Assembly (NCBI RefSeq): GCF_000315365.1
Contig: NZ_CAOS01000013.1
Location: forward strand, 62,001-126,000
DNA length: 64,000 nucleotides
Reading direction: 5' to 3'
DNA from: Desulforamulus hydrothermalis Lam5 = DSM 18033
GTDB lineage: Bacteria; Bacillota; Desulfotomaculia; Desulfotomaculales; Desulfotomaculaceae
The translations under genes were made by a program, and so were the position numbers. Below the pieces are notes generated by a model that was not told the origin of the DNA, did no database searches, and worked only from the letters and a program-made list of their open reading frames with translations. How positions within the stretch are numbered: the stretch's first letter is position 1; every line of letters begins with the position of its first letter. Below are positions 25,528-34,733 of this stretch, in pieces.

Positions 25528-26403
25528 ATGGCACAAATTTTAGACGGCAAAAAAGTAGCGGCCATGCTGAGAGAAGAATTAAACCAGCAGGTTGCCGCCT
25601 TAAAGGGAAAAAATATACAGCCCACATTGGCTGTGCTGCTGGTGGGTGAAGATGCGGCTTCGGTGGCTTATGCCAGGTTTTTGGAAAAAGTAAGCGGCAA
25701 TGCCGGGGTTAACTTTCAACTGCATCAGTTGCCCGCCAATGCCAGCGAACTTTATGTAAAGCTGACCATAGAGGATCTCAACCAGGATGCCGGCGTGCAC
25801 GGCATTTTACTCATGATGCCCTTGCCGCCCCATATTAACAAGCAGCGTGTGATGGAAGCAGTATCGCCCCTGAAAGATGTGGACGGCCTGCATCCCTTTA
25901 ATCGCGGTCACCTGATCAGCGGCGGCGTTTGCCTGCAGCCGGCCACGCCCATGAGCTGCCTGGAGATTGTTAAAAGGTCCGGTATTTCCTTAGCAGGCAA
26001 GCACATGGTGATTGTGGGCCGGGGTGAAACGGTAGGCAAGCCGCTGGTGTTCATGGCGCTGGCGGAAAATGCCACCGTGACGGTATGCCACACCGGCACC
26101 AAAGATCTGGCATACATGACCAGGCAGGCCGACATTCTTGTTTCCGCTGTGGGTAAGCCCGGCTTAATAACTGCGGCTATGGTGAAACCGGGCGCTGTGG
26201 TGGTGGATGCCGGTATCAGCGAAGTGGCAGGACAAATAACCGGCGATGTGGATTTCGCCGGGGTTAAAGAGGTGGCCGCTGCCATTACCCCGGTACCCGG
26301 CGGGGTAGGAAGTTTAACTACGGTTTTAATGCTGAAGAACTTGATCAAAGGTATTCAGCTGCAGGAACAAGCCCGACAATGGGAGGAGGCGGAGGAATTA
26401 TGA
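25528..26403 (+). CDS. folD: FolD: methylene-THF dehydrogenase/methenyl-THF cyclohydrolase, catalytic Lys missing
   Basis: This 291-residue cytosolic enzyme belongs to the family that interconverts methylene-, methenyl- and formyl-tetrahydrofolate. The folate site K-D-V-D-G, the NADP Rossmann segment V-G-R-G-E-T-V-G-K-P and the C-terminal T-P-V-P-G-G-V-G are present. In the family the motif Y-x-x-x-K carries the lysine needed for cyclohydrolase chemistry. Here Tyr48 is present, but residue 52 is Leu, with no gap in the surrounding alignment. The usual P-C-T-P-x-G is P-A-T-P-M-S. It may work mainly as a dehydrogenase, with the FchA-like product of the overlapping next gene doing the cyclohydrolase step (inference). 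Confidence 0.93.
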   Translation: MAQILDGKKVAAMLREELNQQVAALKGKNIQPTLAVLLVGEDAASVAYARFLEKVSGNAGVNFQLHQLPANASELYVKLTIEDLNQDAGVHGILLMMPLPPHINKQRVMEAVSPLKDVDGLHPFNRGHLISGGVCLQPATPMSCLEIVKRSGISLAGKHMVIVGRGETVGKPLVFMALAENATVTVCHTGTKDLAYMTRQADILVSAVGKPGLITAAMVKPGAVVVDAGISEVAGQITGDVDFAGVKEVAAAITPVPGGVGSLTTVLMLKNLIKGIQLQEQARQWEEAEEL

Positions 26404-27035
26404 TGAATTACTTGCAGTGGTCAGTGGAAGAATTATTTGCCCGGACCGCCTCGCCGGCCCCGGAACCGGGCGGCGGCGGGGTAGCCGCCATGACCGGCTG
26501 CCTGGCTGCCGGGCTTTTAAATATGGTAGCCGGCATTACCGCAGGGAAAGAAAAATACCGAGCCTTTGCCGGTGAAATACAGTCATTAATCAGTGACCTG
26601 CAGCAGTGTACAGACCGCCTGAAACTCCTGGCCCAAAGGGATATGGAAGCCTTTCACATGTTTATGGCTGCTCTGGCCATGCCCAAGGGTACACCGGCTG
26701 AAAAAACGCTGCGGGAAGAGCATAAGCAGCAGGCAGCATTGCTGTGTGCCGACGTGCCCCTGCAGGTTGCCCAAACCTGCCTGGACTGCTTAAAGGCAGC
26801 GCACCGGCTGGCTGATGTGGCTGCCAAAACGGCTGTCAGTGATGTGGGTGTGGCAGCTCACCTGTTAGCTGCATCGCTTAAAGGCGCCCTGCTGATGGTG
26901 GATGACAACCTGGGCTATATCAATGACCTGGCCCGGGTAAAAGCTCTCATTACGGAAAAGGAACAGTTGCTGTCGGCTGCAGAAGAACTGTGCGCAAGTA
27001 CACTGGCCAGGGTTAAAGGCCGTATGGCGGAATGA
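26403..27035 (+). CDS. FchA-type methenyl-THF cyclohydrolase / cyclodeaminase family protein
   Basis: This 210-residue helical protein of the formiminotransferase-cyclodeaminase fold has the substrate-loop signature E-P-G-G-G-G-V-A-A and the helix K-T-A-V-S-D-V-G-V-A-A-H. Members act as formimino-THF cyclodeaminase or, in Clostridia and acetogens, as methenyl-THF cyclohydrolase (FchA). Its start (ATG 26403, with another ATG at 26400) overlaps the folD stop, so the two are coupled. No histidine-degradation genes are nearby, which favours the cyclohydrolase role. Confidence 0.88.
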   Translation: MNYLQWSVEELFARTASPAPEPGGGGVAAMTGCLAAGLLNMVAGITAGKEKYRAFAGEIQSLISDLQQCTDRLKLLAQRDMEAFHMFMAALAMPKGTPAEKTLREEHKQQAALLCADVPLQVAQTCLDCLKAAHRLADVAAKTAVSDVGVAAHLLAASLKGALLMVDDNLGYINDLARVKALITEKEQLLSAAEELCASTLARVKGRMAE

Positions 27036-27047
27036 CGGGGGTGTAAC

Positions 27048-27278
27048 ATGGAGGCAGCAAAACTTAGTTTTGAAGAAGCCCTGGGCAGGTTGGAAGAAGT
27101 TGTGCGAGAATTGGAAGCAAACCAACTTCCACTTGACCGGGCGCTGGAATTATTTGCCGAGGGCATTGCTCTGTCTAAGTATTGCAACGGTTGTTTAGAA
27201 AAGGCTGAGCAGAAAATAAGCCTGCTGATGGCGGACGGCGAAATTAAAGAAGCCCCCTCTGTCGGCCAGGGAGGTTGA
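27048..27278 (+). CDS. xseB: Exodeoxyribonuclease VII small subunit
   Basis: This 76-residue helical protein has the XseB pattern (S-F-E-E-A-L-x-x-L-E-x-x-V-x-x-L-E, P-L-x-x-x-L-x-L-F-x-x-G-x-x-L). It forms the multimeric arm of ExoVII. It lies 12 bases after fchA and 3 bases before ispA. Confidence 0.95.
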   Translation: MEAAKLSFEEALGRLEEVVRELEANQLPLDRALELFAEGIALSKYCNGCLEKAEQKISLLMADGEIKEAPSVGQGG

Positions 27279-27281
27279 CTA

Positions 27282-28166
27282 ATGTCTTTTAAGGAACAAT
27301 TAACAGCGTGGGCCCGGCAGGTGGATGAGGCACTGCATAATTACCTGCCGCCCGCTGATGCATACCCGGCTGTACTGCACGAGGCCATGCGCTATAGTGT
27401 CTTTGCGGGCGGCAAAAGGCTGCGTCCCATTTTGGTTTTGGCCGCCGCCAAGGCAGTAGGGGGCAATACCGACAAGATTATGCCTGTGGCCTGCGCCCTG
27501 GAGTTAATCCACACCTATTCTTTGGTGCACGATGATTTACCGGCCATGGACAATGATGATTACCGGCGGGGACGTCCCACCAACCATAAAGTATACGGCG
27601 AGGCGACGGCAATCCTGGTGGGAGACGCCCTGCTCACCCTGGCCTTTGAACTGGTGGCCCGCTGCGGCGAAGACTGTCCGCCGGCGGCTGTCAACCGGGT
27701 AGCCCGGGAAATTGCCCAGGCGGCCGGCAGCCGCGGCTTAATCGGCGGTCAGGTGGTGGACTTGCTTTCTGAAAACAAACAAATTGAAAGCAGCGTGCTG
27801 GAATACATCCACCGCCATAAAACGGGCGCCCTGTTTAGAGCGGCTGTCCGGGCAGGCGCTATTCTGGGCGGGGCCGGAGAGGCACAACTGGCGGCTTTAA
27901 CCACCTACGCCGAGCAAATGGGTTTAGCTTTTCAAATTAAAGACGACCTTTTGGATATTGAAGGGGACGAAGCAAAAATCGGCAAGCCGGTAGGCAGCGA
28001 TATAAAAAATCAAAAAGTTACTTACCCGTCCTTATACGGGCTGGACGGGGCCCGCCGGATGGCTGACGAGGCAGCCCGGGAAGCTGTCACGGCATTAAAT
28101 ATTTTTGGTCCGGAAGCGGAATTTTTAAGACTGATGATGCATTTTATTATCAATAGAGATCACTGA
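27282..28166 (+). CDS. ispA: Farnesyl diphosphate / polyprenyl synthase
   Basis: This 294-residue prenyl transferase makes farnesyl (or geranyl) diphosphate for undecaprenyl and quinone synthesis. The first Asp-rich motif is D-D-L-P-A-M-D-N-D, with R-R-G-x-P-T-x-H next to it. The second is D-D-L-L-D. G-G-K-R-L-R-P near the N-terminus binds diphosphate. It precedes the OLE RNA-oapA-dxs segment, the arrangement in which OLE RNA is typically found. Confidence 0.95.
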   Translation: MSFKEQLTAWARQVDEALHNYLPPADAYPAVLHEAMRYSVFAGGKRLRPILVLAAAKAVGGNTDKIMPVACALELIHTYSLVHDDLPAMDNDDYRRGRPTNHKVYGEATAILVGDALLTLAFELVARCGEDCPPAAVNRVAREIAQAAGSRGLIGGQVVDLLSENKQIESSVLEYIHRHKTGALFRAAVRAGAILGGAGEAQLAALTTYAEQMGLAFQIKDDLLDIEGDEAKIGKPVGSDIKNQKVTYPSLYGLDGARRMADEAAREAVTALNIFGPEAEFLRLMMHFIINRDH

Positions 28167-28275
28167 AAAGAATGCTACAGCCAGCCAGAGCAATCCCGCA
28201 AATGATTAACCGAGTTTTCATTGCAAAAACCGACTGTTACAGTACAGGCGGGTCCGGTTTAGGTTAACAGCGTAT

Positions 28276-28304
28276 TTGTGACGAAGACCGCAGCATGTTA
28301 TAAT
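28276..28304 (+). promoter_or_regulatory. Sigma-A type promoter of the OLE RNA
   Basis: TTGTGA (28276-28281) and TATAAT (28299-28304) are separated by exactly 17 bases. Initiation would fall near 28311, just before the first OLE stem. Confidence 0.7.
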
Positions 28305-28310
28305 TCATAA

Positions 28311-28922
28311 CGTGCAAGCGACATACTTAAAAAATAAGTGATGCAGTATCCTAGTCAGCATCACCTTTCTGAAGGCGGGCCTAAAAATCCGTCAAGGGCA
28401 CATCGATGAAGTTCCTGGTGCTGGCTTTTGACGCCCAGTTGGGGGCTGGTACTGGGAGTTAAGGGGATGGGGCGACCTGCAACGGCATGTGGGCATCGAC
28501 CCCGTCCCCGTGGAGACCCAAGTGCGTGGGGAGTCGGCAACGACAAACTATGGCTTGGTTGTTAACCTGCATGTGGTAGGAAGCTGCGTGCAGTGTAGCC
28601 TGACTTGAAGTGGCACTGGTGAATTCCTCTGGTACAACAGCTGCCTACGGGCCCGTAAGCGGTTGTTGTGGGATGAAACCTTTGCTGCAAAAGAGTCTAA
28701 GAAAGCCTGATGCTGTTGAGGAAAACTCCTAGGCTGTCCGGTACACGCCGGGGCAGGTCAGGGATTAAAGTGTGGACTAAGTGGTAATCCAGCCCTGAGA
28801 GCGGCGACGCCTCTGATAGGGTTTAATGGGAAACCGCCGGTTTGGCGACAGCCGGTACCGCTATGGGAAAACCTGCTGGACCTAAGCCACAACGTTTACC
28901 TGATCTGCTACCACTTATTAAA
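28311..28922 (+). ncRNA. ole: OLE RNA (ornate, large, extremophilic RNA)
   Basis: A 785-base gap between ispA and oapA carries no convincing reading frame but has a dense, structured sequence of about 600 bases. Its ends close on each other: AATAAGTGATGCAG (28333-28346) pairs with CTGCTACCACTTATT (28905-28919). Position between ispA and an oapA-dxs pair, size and closing stem all agree with OLE RNA, one of the largest bacterial structured RNAs. OLE forms a membrane-bound ribonucleoprotein with OapA and is linked to magnesium, cold and alcohol stress in Halalkalibacterium halodurans. A promoter lies directly upstream and no terminator separates it from oapA. The exact ends were not determined. 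Confidence 0.9.
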
Positions 28923-28950
28923 TTTACATACACTATGAGGTGAAATATTT

Positions 28951-29553
28951 TTGCATAACCACAAATCCAGCGTGTCTAAAAGATATATTCTTTTTATTTT
29001 CGTTGGATCTTTCCTGTTGGCGGTTGCCTTTTCCCTGCTTTCGGAAACCTTAACCAGAAGCGTTAAAAGTGTAGCTATATCCTTGACAGGTTTATTATTT
29101 ATTATACTGATCGGGATCCTGGCTGATATTATCGGAACAGCTGTTACCGCTGCCCAGGAAGCACCTTTTCATGCCAGAGCGGCCAAGCGTGTCCGCGGGG
29201 CAAAGGAAGGTGTTTTTTTATTACGCAATGCTGATAAGGTGGCCAATATATGTAATGATGTCATCGGTGATATTGTGGGTACGGTCAGCGGTGCGTTAGG
29301 CATTTCCATAGTGGTTAAAATATTAAATAACAATCCTGGCTGGCCTGCCCTCTGGGCCAATATTATAATGACCGCCTTAATTGCCTCGCTGACGGTTTCC
29401 GGTAAAGCATTAGGAAAAACACTGGCGTTAACCAGGGCAAATGATGTAATATTTTTGGTAGGGAAGATTTTGGCTTACTGGCAGAAAATTACCGGTAAAA
29501 GATGCACCAAAAAGAATCGCCCAGTTAATAAAAAGAGGGTGAACAAAGTTTGA
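28951..29553 (+). CDS. oapA: OLE-associated membrane protein OapA
   Basis: This 200-residue integral membrane protein has about four predicted helices (near 12-30, 38-62, 108-126 and 132-152). A basic loop after the second helix ([15 protein letters not shown]) and a very basic C-terminal tail fit RNA binding. OapA binds OLE RNA and holds it at the membrane. TTG 28951 lies 7 bases after GAGGTGA. The stop overlaps the dxs start. The position right after OLE supports the call. Confidence 0.88.
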   Translation: MHNHKSSVSKRYILFIFVGSFLLAVAFSLLSETLTRSVKSVAISLTGLLFIILIGILADIIGTAVTAAQEAPFHARAAKRVRGAKEGVFLLRNADKVANICNDVIGDIVGTVSGALGISIVVKILNNNPGWPALWANIIMTALIASLTVSGKALGKTLALTRANDVIFLVGKILAYWQKITGKRCTKKNRPVNKKRVNKV

Positions 29554-31463
29554 CCTCATTATTGAAAAATATTTACAGTCCTCAAGATTTGCAAAATCTA
29601 AGCCTCAAACAACTGGAAGAATTGGCAGCGGAAATCAGGCAGCGGATTATTGAAACCGTGTCGGTAACCGGCGGCCACCTGGCACCCAATCTGGGTGTGG
29701 TGGAACTTACCCTGGCTTTGCACCGGGTGTTTAACTCTGCAGTGGATCGCATTATCTGGGATGTTGGCCACCAAAGCTATGTGCATAAGTTGCTGACCGG
29801 GCGGCAAAACCGGTTTGCCAGCCTGCGCCAGTACGGCGGTATCAGCGGCTTTCCCAAGCCGGCCGAGAGTATCCACGACGCCTTTGCCACCGGTCACAGC
29901 AGCACCTCCGTATCCGCCGCCCTGGGCATGGCGCTGGCCAGGGATTTAAACGGAGCCACCTATGATGTGGTGGCTGTGATCGGCGACGGTTCCCTGACGG
30001 GCGGCATGGCCTTTGAGGCCATGAACCATGCCGGGCATTTAAAAACTAATGTAATTGTGGTTTTAAACGATAACGAAATGTCTATCGCACCCAATGTAGG
30101 GGCATTATCCGGGTATTTAAGCAGGTTAAGGACCGATCCCAAGTATTCCAAGAGTAAAGATGAAATTGCTGAATTGCTGCAAAAACTGCCCCACGGCAAT
30201 AAACTGTTAAAAGTTGTCGACCGGTTGAAAGACAGTTTGAAATATCTGGTGGTACCCGGCATGCTGTTTGAAGAGCTGGGTTTTACCTACCTGGGGCCGG
30301 TGGACGGACATGATATTAAAGCGGTGATGACCCTCTTGCAGCAGGCTAAATCTGTCAACGGTCCGGTTCTGGTGCATGTACTCACCCGGAAAGGCAAAGG
30401 ATACTGGCCGGCCGAAGAAAATCCGGATCGTTTTCATGGCGTAGGGCCCTTTGACGTGGCAACCGGCAGGGTGAAAAAAGCCGGGGGAGCTCCCAGTTAC
30501 ACTGAGGTGTTTGGTCAAACGCTGGTTAAACTGGCCCGTCAAGACTCTAAAATTATCGGCATCACTGCCGCCATGCCCAGCGGCACCGGATTACAGGATT
30601 TTGCCAGGGAATTTCCCCGGCGTTATTTTGACGTGGGTATTGCAGAACAGCATGCGGTGACCATGGCGGCAGGCCTGGCAACCGCCGGGTACCGCCCGGT
30701 GGCGGCCATTTACTCCACCTTTTTGCAACGGGCCTATGATCAAGTATTGCATGACGTTTGCCTGCAAAACCTGCCGGTGACCTTTGCGCTGGACAGGGGC
30801 GGTTTGGTGGGAGATGACGGCCCCACTCATCACGGGGTGTTTGACATTGCCTATTTACGGCATATACCGAATATGGTGATTATGTCTCCCAAGGACGAAA
30901 ACGAGCTGCAGCACATGCTGAAAACCGCGGTAACGCACAACGGCCCGGTGGCGGTGAGGTATCCCAGGGGGCAGGGATTAGGGGTACCCCTGGATCAAGA
31001 AATGCACTGCCTGCCTATCGGTCGAGCCGAAGTGCTGCGTGACGGCAGTGATTTGCTGCTGTTGGCCGTTGGCAATATGGTGGCTGAGGCTATGGCAGCG
31101 GCAGAAGAATTAAGCCGGCAGGGCATTACGGCGGCTGTCATTAACGCCCGTTACGTCAAACCGCTGGACGAGGAGTTAATTTTGGCATATGCCGGCAAAA
31201 CTAAAAATGTCATTACCATCGAAGAACATGTTCTGATGGGCGGTTTTGGCAGTGCCGTTGTGGAGCTGCTGCAGCAGGCCGGGCTGCCGGATGTGCAAGT
31301 TAAACGAATAGGCCTGCCTGATGAATTTGTGGAACACGGCAAACAATCTTTGTTAAGGCAACAATACGGACTGACGGCTGAGGGCATTGTGGAAGCTGCG
31401 CTGGCCTGGGGAAAGGATGTTAAAAAAGTTCGCAAGTTAAAGGCTATCCGGGCGAAAGGCTAA
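29550..31463 (+). CDS. dxs: 1-deoxy-D-xylulose-5-phosphate synthase
   Basis: This 637-residue thiamine-diphosphate enzyme makes DXP from pyruvate and glyceraldehyde 3-phosphate, the first MEP-pathway step. It shows the ThDP motif [15 protein letters not shown] with a later N-D-N-E-M-S-I, the transketolase pyrimidine-binding part ([13 protein letters not shown]) and [15 protein letters not shown]. The TTG overlaps the oapA stop behind AGAGGGTG. Together with ispA it ties OLE/OapA to isoprenoid supply. Confidence 0.97.
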   Translation: MTSLLKNIYSPQDLQNLSLKQLEELAAEIRQRIIETVSVTGGHLAPNLGVVELTLALHRVFNSAVDRIIWDVGHQSYVHKLLTGRQNRFASLRQYGGISGFPKPAESIHDAFATGHSSTSVSAALGMALARDLNGATYDVVAVIGDGSLTGGMAFEAMNHAGHLKTNVIVVLNDNEMSIAPNVGALSGYLSRLRTDPKYSKSKDEIAELLQKLPHGNKLLKVVDRLKDSLKYLVVPGMLFEELGFTYLGPVDGHDIKAVMTLLQQAKSVNGPVLVHVLTRKGKGYWPAEENPDRFHGVGPFDVATGRVKKAGGAPSYTEVFGQTLVKLARQDSKIIGITAAMPSGTGLQDFAREFPRRYFDVGIAEQHAVTMAAGLATAGYRPVAAIYSTFLQRAYDQVLHDVCLQNLPVTFALDRGGLVGDDGPTHHGVFDIAYLRHIPNMVIMSPKDENELQHMLKTAVTHNGPVAVRYPRGQGLGVPLDQEMHCLPIGRAEVLRDGSDLLLLAVGNMVAEAMAAAEELSRQGITAAVINARYVKPLDEELILAYAGKTKNVITIEEHVLMGGFGSAVVELLQQAGLPDVQVKRIGLPDEFVEHGKQSLLRQQYGLTAEGIVEAALAWGKDVKKVRKLKAIRAKG

Positions 31464-31483
31464 AAATTTAGGAGGCTGTTCAG

Positions 31484-32290
31484 TTGGCAGTAACAAAAGA
31501 ACGTCTGGATGTTTATCTTGTCAATAACGGTTATTTTTCCAGCCGGGAGAAAGCCCGTGCCGCGGTAATGGCCGGGCTTGTTTTTGTTGACGGGGCCAAG
31601 GTGGACAAACCCGGCCACCAGGTAAAAGAAACCGCCCGGGTAGAGGTGCAGGGGAACCCGTTGCCCTATGTCAGCCGCGGCGGCTTAAAGCTGGCCAAGG
31701 CTATCCGGGCATTTGGGATTGATTTAAAGGATAAAGTGGTCATTGACATCGGAGCTTCCACCGGGGGATTTACAGACTGTGCGCTGCAGCAGGGGGCCAG
31801 GCTGGTATACGCAGTGGACGTAGGCTACGGGCAGCTGGCCTGGAAACTTCGTTCCGATCCCCGGGTGATATCCCTGGAGCGGACCAATATTCGGTATTTG
31901 GAGCCCCGGCTGCTGCCGGAAAAACCCTCCTTTGCCACCATTGATGTGTCTTTTATTTCCCTGGCGCTGGTGTTGCCCCGGGTTGACCTGTTGACCGAAG
32001 CCCAGGCAGCCGGTATCGCTTTAATCAAACCGCAGTTTGAGGCGGGGAAAGAAAAAGTCGGTAAAAAAGGCGTGGTTCGCGATCCGGCGGTGCACGTTGA
32101 GGTTATTCATAAAATATTAGGCGTGGTGACAGACCTGGGCTGGCAAGTGGGCGGTCTGGATTTTTCTCCTATCCGCGGCCCGGAAGGAAATATCGAATAC
32201 CTGCTGTATTTTCTGAAGGGATATCAAACAGGTGCAGCCACGCCCAAGGTCAGCGAAGTGGTTGGGCAAGCGCATCAGACTTTGGGGTAG
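31484..32290 (+). CDS. TlyA family rRNA (cytidine-2'-O)-methyltransferase
   Basis: This 268-residue protein has an N-terminal S4 RNA-binding domain (R-L-D-V-Y-L-V, S-R-E-K-A-R-A-A-V-M-A-G) and a RrmJ-like methyltransferase domain with D-I-G-A-S-T-G-G-F-T-D and D-V-S-F-I-S-L. TlyA methylates 16S and 23S rRNA at sites that affect capreomycin sensitivity; the Bacillus relative is YqxC. TTG 31484 follows TTAGGAGG. It sits in the conserved dxs-tlyA-nadK-argR-recN order. Confidence 0.94.
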   Translation: MAVTKERLDVYLVNNGYFSSREKARAAVMAGLVFVDGAKVDKPGHQVKETARVEVQGNPLPYVSRGGLKLAKAIRAFGIDLKDKVVIDIGASTGGFTDCALQQGARLVYAVDVGYGQLAWKLRSDPRVISLERTNIRYLEPRLLPEKPSFATIDVSFISLALVLPRVDLLTEAQAAGIALIKPQFEAGKEKVGKKGVVRDPAVHVEVIHKILGVVTDLGWQVGGLDFSPIRGPEGNIEYLLYFLKGYQTGAATPKVSEVVGQAHQTLG

Positions 32291-32303
32291 GACATCCGGG
32301 GAG

Positions 32304-32840
32304 GTGTTAGCCCTGCTGCCGGTAGATCTTTTAATTATTGGCATGATTGCGGGTGCCCTGATAATTTATAATATAATCAAGCGGTGGCAGTCCTTTAGGG
32401 CCAGGCACCGTGTACGGCAGGCCGGCAAAGCTGAGGCGGCGGCCGGCAGGTTGCTTGAAACGGCGGGATACCGTATCCTGGCTGTGCAGGAGAGGGTGCC
32501 CGTTGTCACTAAAATTAACGGCAAGCCGCATAAAAGCCATATCCAGGCTGATTTTATTGTACAAAAAGGCAAGCAGGTTTTTGTGGTGGATGTAAAAACC
32601 GGCGAGGCCGCCCAAAAACCCGCCGCGCCGGAAAACCGCCGTCAACTGTTGGAGTATTATCTGGTGTATCGCCCGGACGGCGTGCTGGTGCTTGATATGG
32701 ACAAGCTAAAATTGTATCACCTGGAATTTGAGGTTGAATTTCCCTCCCCGCGGGGTGTTAGTCCGGTTCCCTGTATCCTTTCTTTTTGTGCCGGGATTCT
32801 GGCGGCGTTACTAATCATCAAAGGGGGAAAAATCAGTTGA
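32304..32840 (+). CDS. Membrane-anchored PD-(D/E)XK nuclease-like protein
   Basis: This protein of about 178 residues has a membrane helix near the N-terminus (L-L-I-I-G-M-I-A-G-A-L-I-I-Y), a soluble domain and a second hydrophobic stretch at the C-terminus. The middle has a helix with E-A-A-A-G-R-L-L-E, then Q-A-D-F-I-V and V-V-D-V-K-T-G, the acid and D/E-x-K spacing of restriction-like nucleases. The start is uncertain: GTG 32304 overlaps the GGGGAGG site, and ATG 32343 lacks a site. It overlaps nadK by 4 bases. I do not recognise a named family. A DNA- or RNA-cutting role is only suggested by the motif. Confidence 0.6.
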   Translation: MLALLPVDLLIIGMIAGALIIYNIIKRWQSFRARHRVRQAGKAEAAAGRLLETAGYRILAVQERVPVVTKINGKPHKSHIQADFIVQKGKQVFVVDVKTGEAAQKPAAPENRRQLLEYYLVYRPDGVLVLDMDKLKLYHLEFEVEFPSPRGVSPVPCILSFCAGILAALLIIKGGKIS

Positions 32841-33703
32841 ACACCATTGGCCTGGTGGTCAACAGCAATAAAGGCAATGTATCGGAGCCTGTGAGCAAAG
32901 TGGTTGACTGGCTTAACCAGCAAAACATTAAGGTTTTGTTTAACCAGGAAAGCGCCGCTTTGCTAGGGCGCCGGGGGGAAGGCATGCCTACCTGGGAGCT
33001 GGCACAGCAGTGCGACTGCATTATGGTGTGGGGCGGCGACGGGACGCTGCTGAACTGTGCCCGGCAAACGGCAGCCACCGGGACCCCCATTTTTGGTGTT
33101 AATTTGGGCCGGTTGGGCTTTTTGACCGAAATTGATATGCCGGATTTGCGCCATAAGATGCAAGCCTTAATTGCCGGCCATTACTACATAGAAGAAAGAA
33201 TGATGCTGCAAACCACCGTGCTGCGGCAAGATGAAATAATAGACCGGGCATTATGCTTAAACGATGCTGTGGTAGCCAAGGGATCTTCCTTTCGTATGGC
33301 ACGGTTAAACATAAAAGTTAATCAACAGTTTGTGGGAGCATTTGCTGCCGACGGCGTGATTATCGCCAGCCCAACCGGTTCCACGGCTTATTCCCTGTCG
33401 GCCGGCGGGCCCATTGTGACGCCGGAAGTACAAGTGATGTTAATTACGCCTATTTGTCCCCATTCCTTGGCCAACCGTTCTATTGTCATTGCGCCTGACA
33501 GCGTTGTGGAAGTTGAGGTTTTGCCCTGCGTGGAGGATGTGCATTTAAACTTAGACGGGCAGTACAGCTTCCCCTTAAGGGCCGGTGACAAGGTCGTGGT
33601 AAAAAAGGCGTCAGTTAAGGCACGCTTTTTAAAAATACACAAGACGAGTTTTTTTGCAGTTCTGCGGGAAAAATTAAAGGAGTGGCAGCAGGGACTTGAT
33701 TAA
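32837..33703 (+). CDS. nadK: NAD kinase
   Basis: This 288-residue enzyme phosphorylates NAD to NADP. The G-G-D-G-T motif is at 66-70, L-N-D-A-V-V in the middle, and the D-G-V-I-I-A-S-P-T-G-S-T-A-Y-S-L-S-A-G-G-P block follows. TTG 32837 follows GGGGGAAAAA and overlaps the previous stop. The stop overlaps the next gene. Confidence 0.95.
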   Translation: MNTIGLVVNSNKGNVSEPVSKVVDWLNQQNIKVLFNQESAALLGRRGEGMPTWELAQQCDCIMVWGGDGTLLNCARQTAATGTPIFGVNLGRLGFLTEIDMPDLRHKMQALIAGHYYIEERMMLQTTVLRQDEIIDRALCLNDAVVAKGSSFRMARLNIKVNQQFVGAFAADGVIIASPTGSTAYSLSAGGPIVTPEVQVMLITPICPHSLANRSIVIAPDSVVEVEVLPCVEDVHLNLDGQYSFPLRAGDKVVVKKASVKARFLKIHKTSFFAVLREKLKEWQQGLD

Positions 33704-34268
33704 CTGGTTTATGGCAGCCAAACTGGGGCATTATTTTTTGGCAGAAATTTTGCAAGAGGGACATACTGCGGTGGACGGCACCATGGGCAACGGGCATGAT
33801 ACCTTAATGCTGGCTGAGCTGGTGGGGGCCCGGGGCAAGGTTTATGCCTTTGATATCCAGAGCCAGGCTCTAAACAACACCCGCCGGCGGCTGGCGGAGG
33901 CGGGCCTGCTGGATGGACGGGTGCAGCTTATTCAAGACGGCCACCAGCATATTAAACAATATGTTCAACAGACCATTCAGGGGGCCATTTTTAATTTGGG
34001 TTATTTGCCAGGCGGTGACCACTCAGTTATTACCCGCCCTGATACTACCCTGACGGCCATCCGACACACCCTGGAACTGCTGGCCCCTGCCGGGCGCCTG
34101 GTGGTAGTGGTCTACCCGGGACACCCGGGCGGGCGGGTCGAGCAGGAGGCGGTGGAAGCACTGGCAGCCAGGTTGGATTCTCTGCAGTTCAGGGTTTTGC
34201 GTATGACTTTGCTCAACCGGCCACCCTCAGCACCGGGAGTAATTATGATAGAGAAGGTGAGGGATTAA
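33696..34268 (+). CDS. SAM-dependent methyltransferase, YtqB/MnmM-like
   Basis: This 190-residue class I methyltransferase has [10 protein letters not shown] as its SAM-binding motif I and [10 protein letters not shown] in the active-site region. These are hallmarks of the YtqB group, now known to methylate the 5-aminomethyl-2-thiouridine in tRNA wobble positions (MnmM). TTG 33696 overlaps the nadK stop; ATG 33711 is an alternative without a ribosome site. Confidence 0.88.
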   Translation: MINWFMAAKLGHYFLAEILQEGHTAVDGTMGNGHDTLMLAELVGARGKVYAFDIQSQALNNTRRRLAEAGLLDGRVQLIQDGHQHIKQYVQQTIQGAIFNLGYLPGGDHSVITRPDTTLTAIRHTLELLAPAGRLVVVVYPGHPGGRVEQEAVEALAARLDSLQFRVLRMTLLNRPPSAPGVIMIEKVRD

Positions 34269-34270
34269 GG

Positions 34271-34729
34271 GTGAAGGCGCAGCGCCAGGCTAAAATATTA
34301 GAAATAGTTCGTGAAAGAATTATAGAAACCCAGGAAGAATTGGCGGCTGCCCTGCGGGCAGAAGGATTTGAAGTGACCCAGGCTACGGTATCAAGGGATA
34401 TCAAAGAATTAAGTTTAATTAAAATCCCGGGTGAAAACAATACCTCTTACTACGCTTCACCTGACGAACCGGTGTTGCGACGGGGCAATGAAGACCGGCT
34501 CAGACGCTTGGTTCGCATGTCTCTGACCGATATTAATTCCAGCGAAAACCTGATTATTATTAAAACACCTCCGGGGGAAGCCCAGGGCCTGGCTTCCGCC
34601 ATTGACCAGTCCCACTGGCCTGAGATCATTGGTACCGTGGCCGGCGACGATACCATCCTCATTATCACCAAACCTAAAGAAATCACACCGCAGGTTGTGC
34701 AGCGATTCCTGGAATTGGCAAGGGGGTAG
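34271..34729 (+). CDS. argR: Arginine repressor ArgR/AhrC
   Basis: This 152-residue hexameric regulator has an N-terminal winged helix ([12 protein letters not shown]) and a C-terminal arginine-binding domain with [10 protein letters not shown]. It represses arginine synthesis and activates catabolism in Bacillus. No arg genes are nearby; the position before recN is conserved in Firmicutes. It starts at GTG 2 bases after the previous stop. Confidence 0.95.
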   Translation: MKAQRQAKILEIVRERIIETQEELAAALRAEGFEVTQATVSRDIKELSLIKIPGENNTSYYASPDEPVLRRGNEDRLRRLVRMSLTDINSSENLIIIKTPPGEAQGLASAIDQSHWPEIIGTVAGDDTILIITKPKEITPQVVQRFLELARG

Positions 34730-34733
34730 AGTT

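Noticed and set aside
28361-28546. A 61-codon open frame on the - strand inside the OLE region
   Set aside because: It has no ribosome site and lies fully within the structured RNA; the composition follows the RNA stems.
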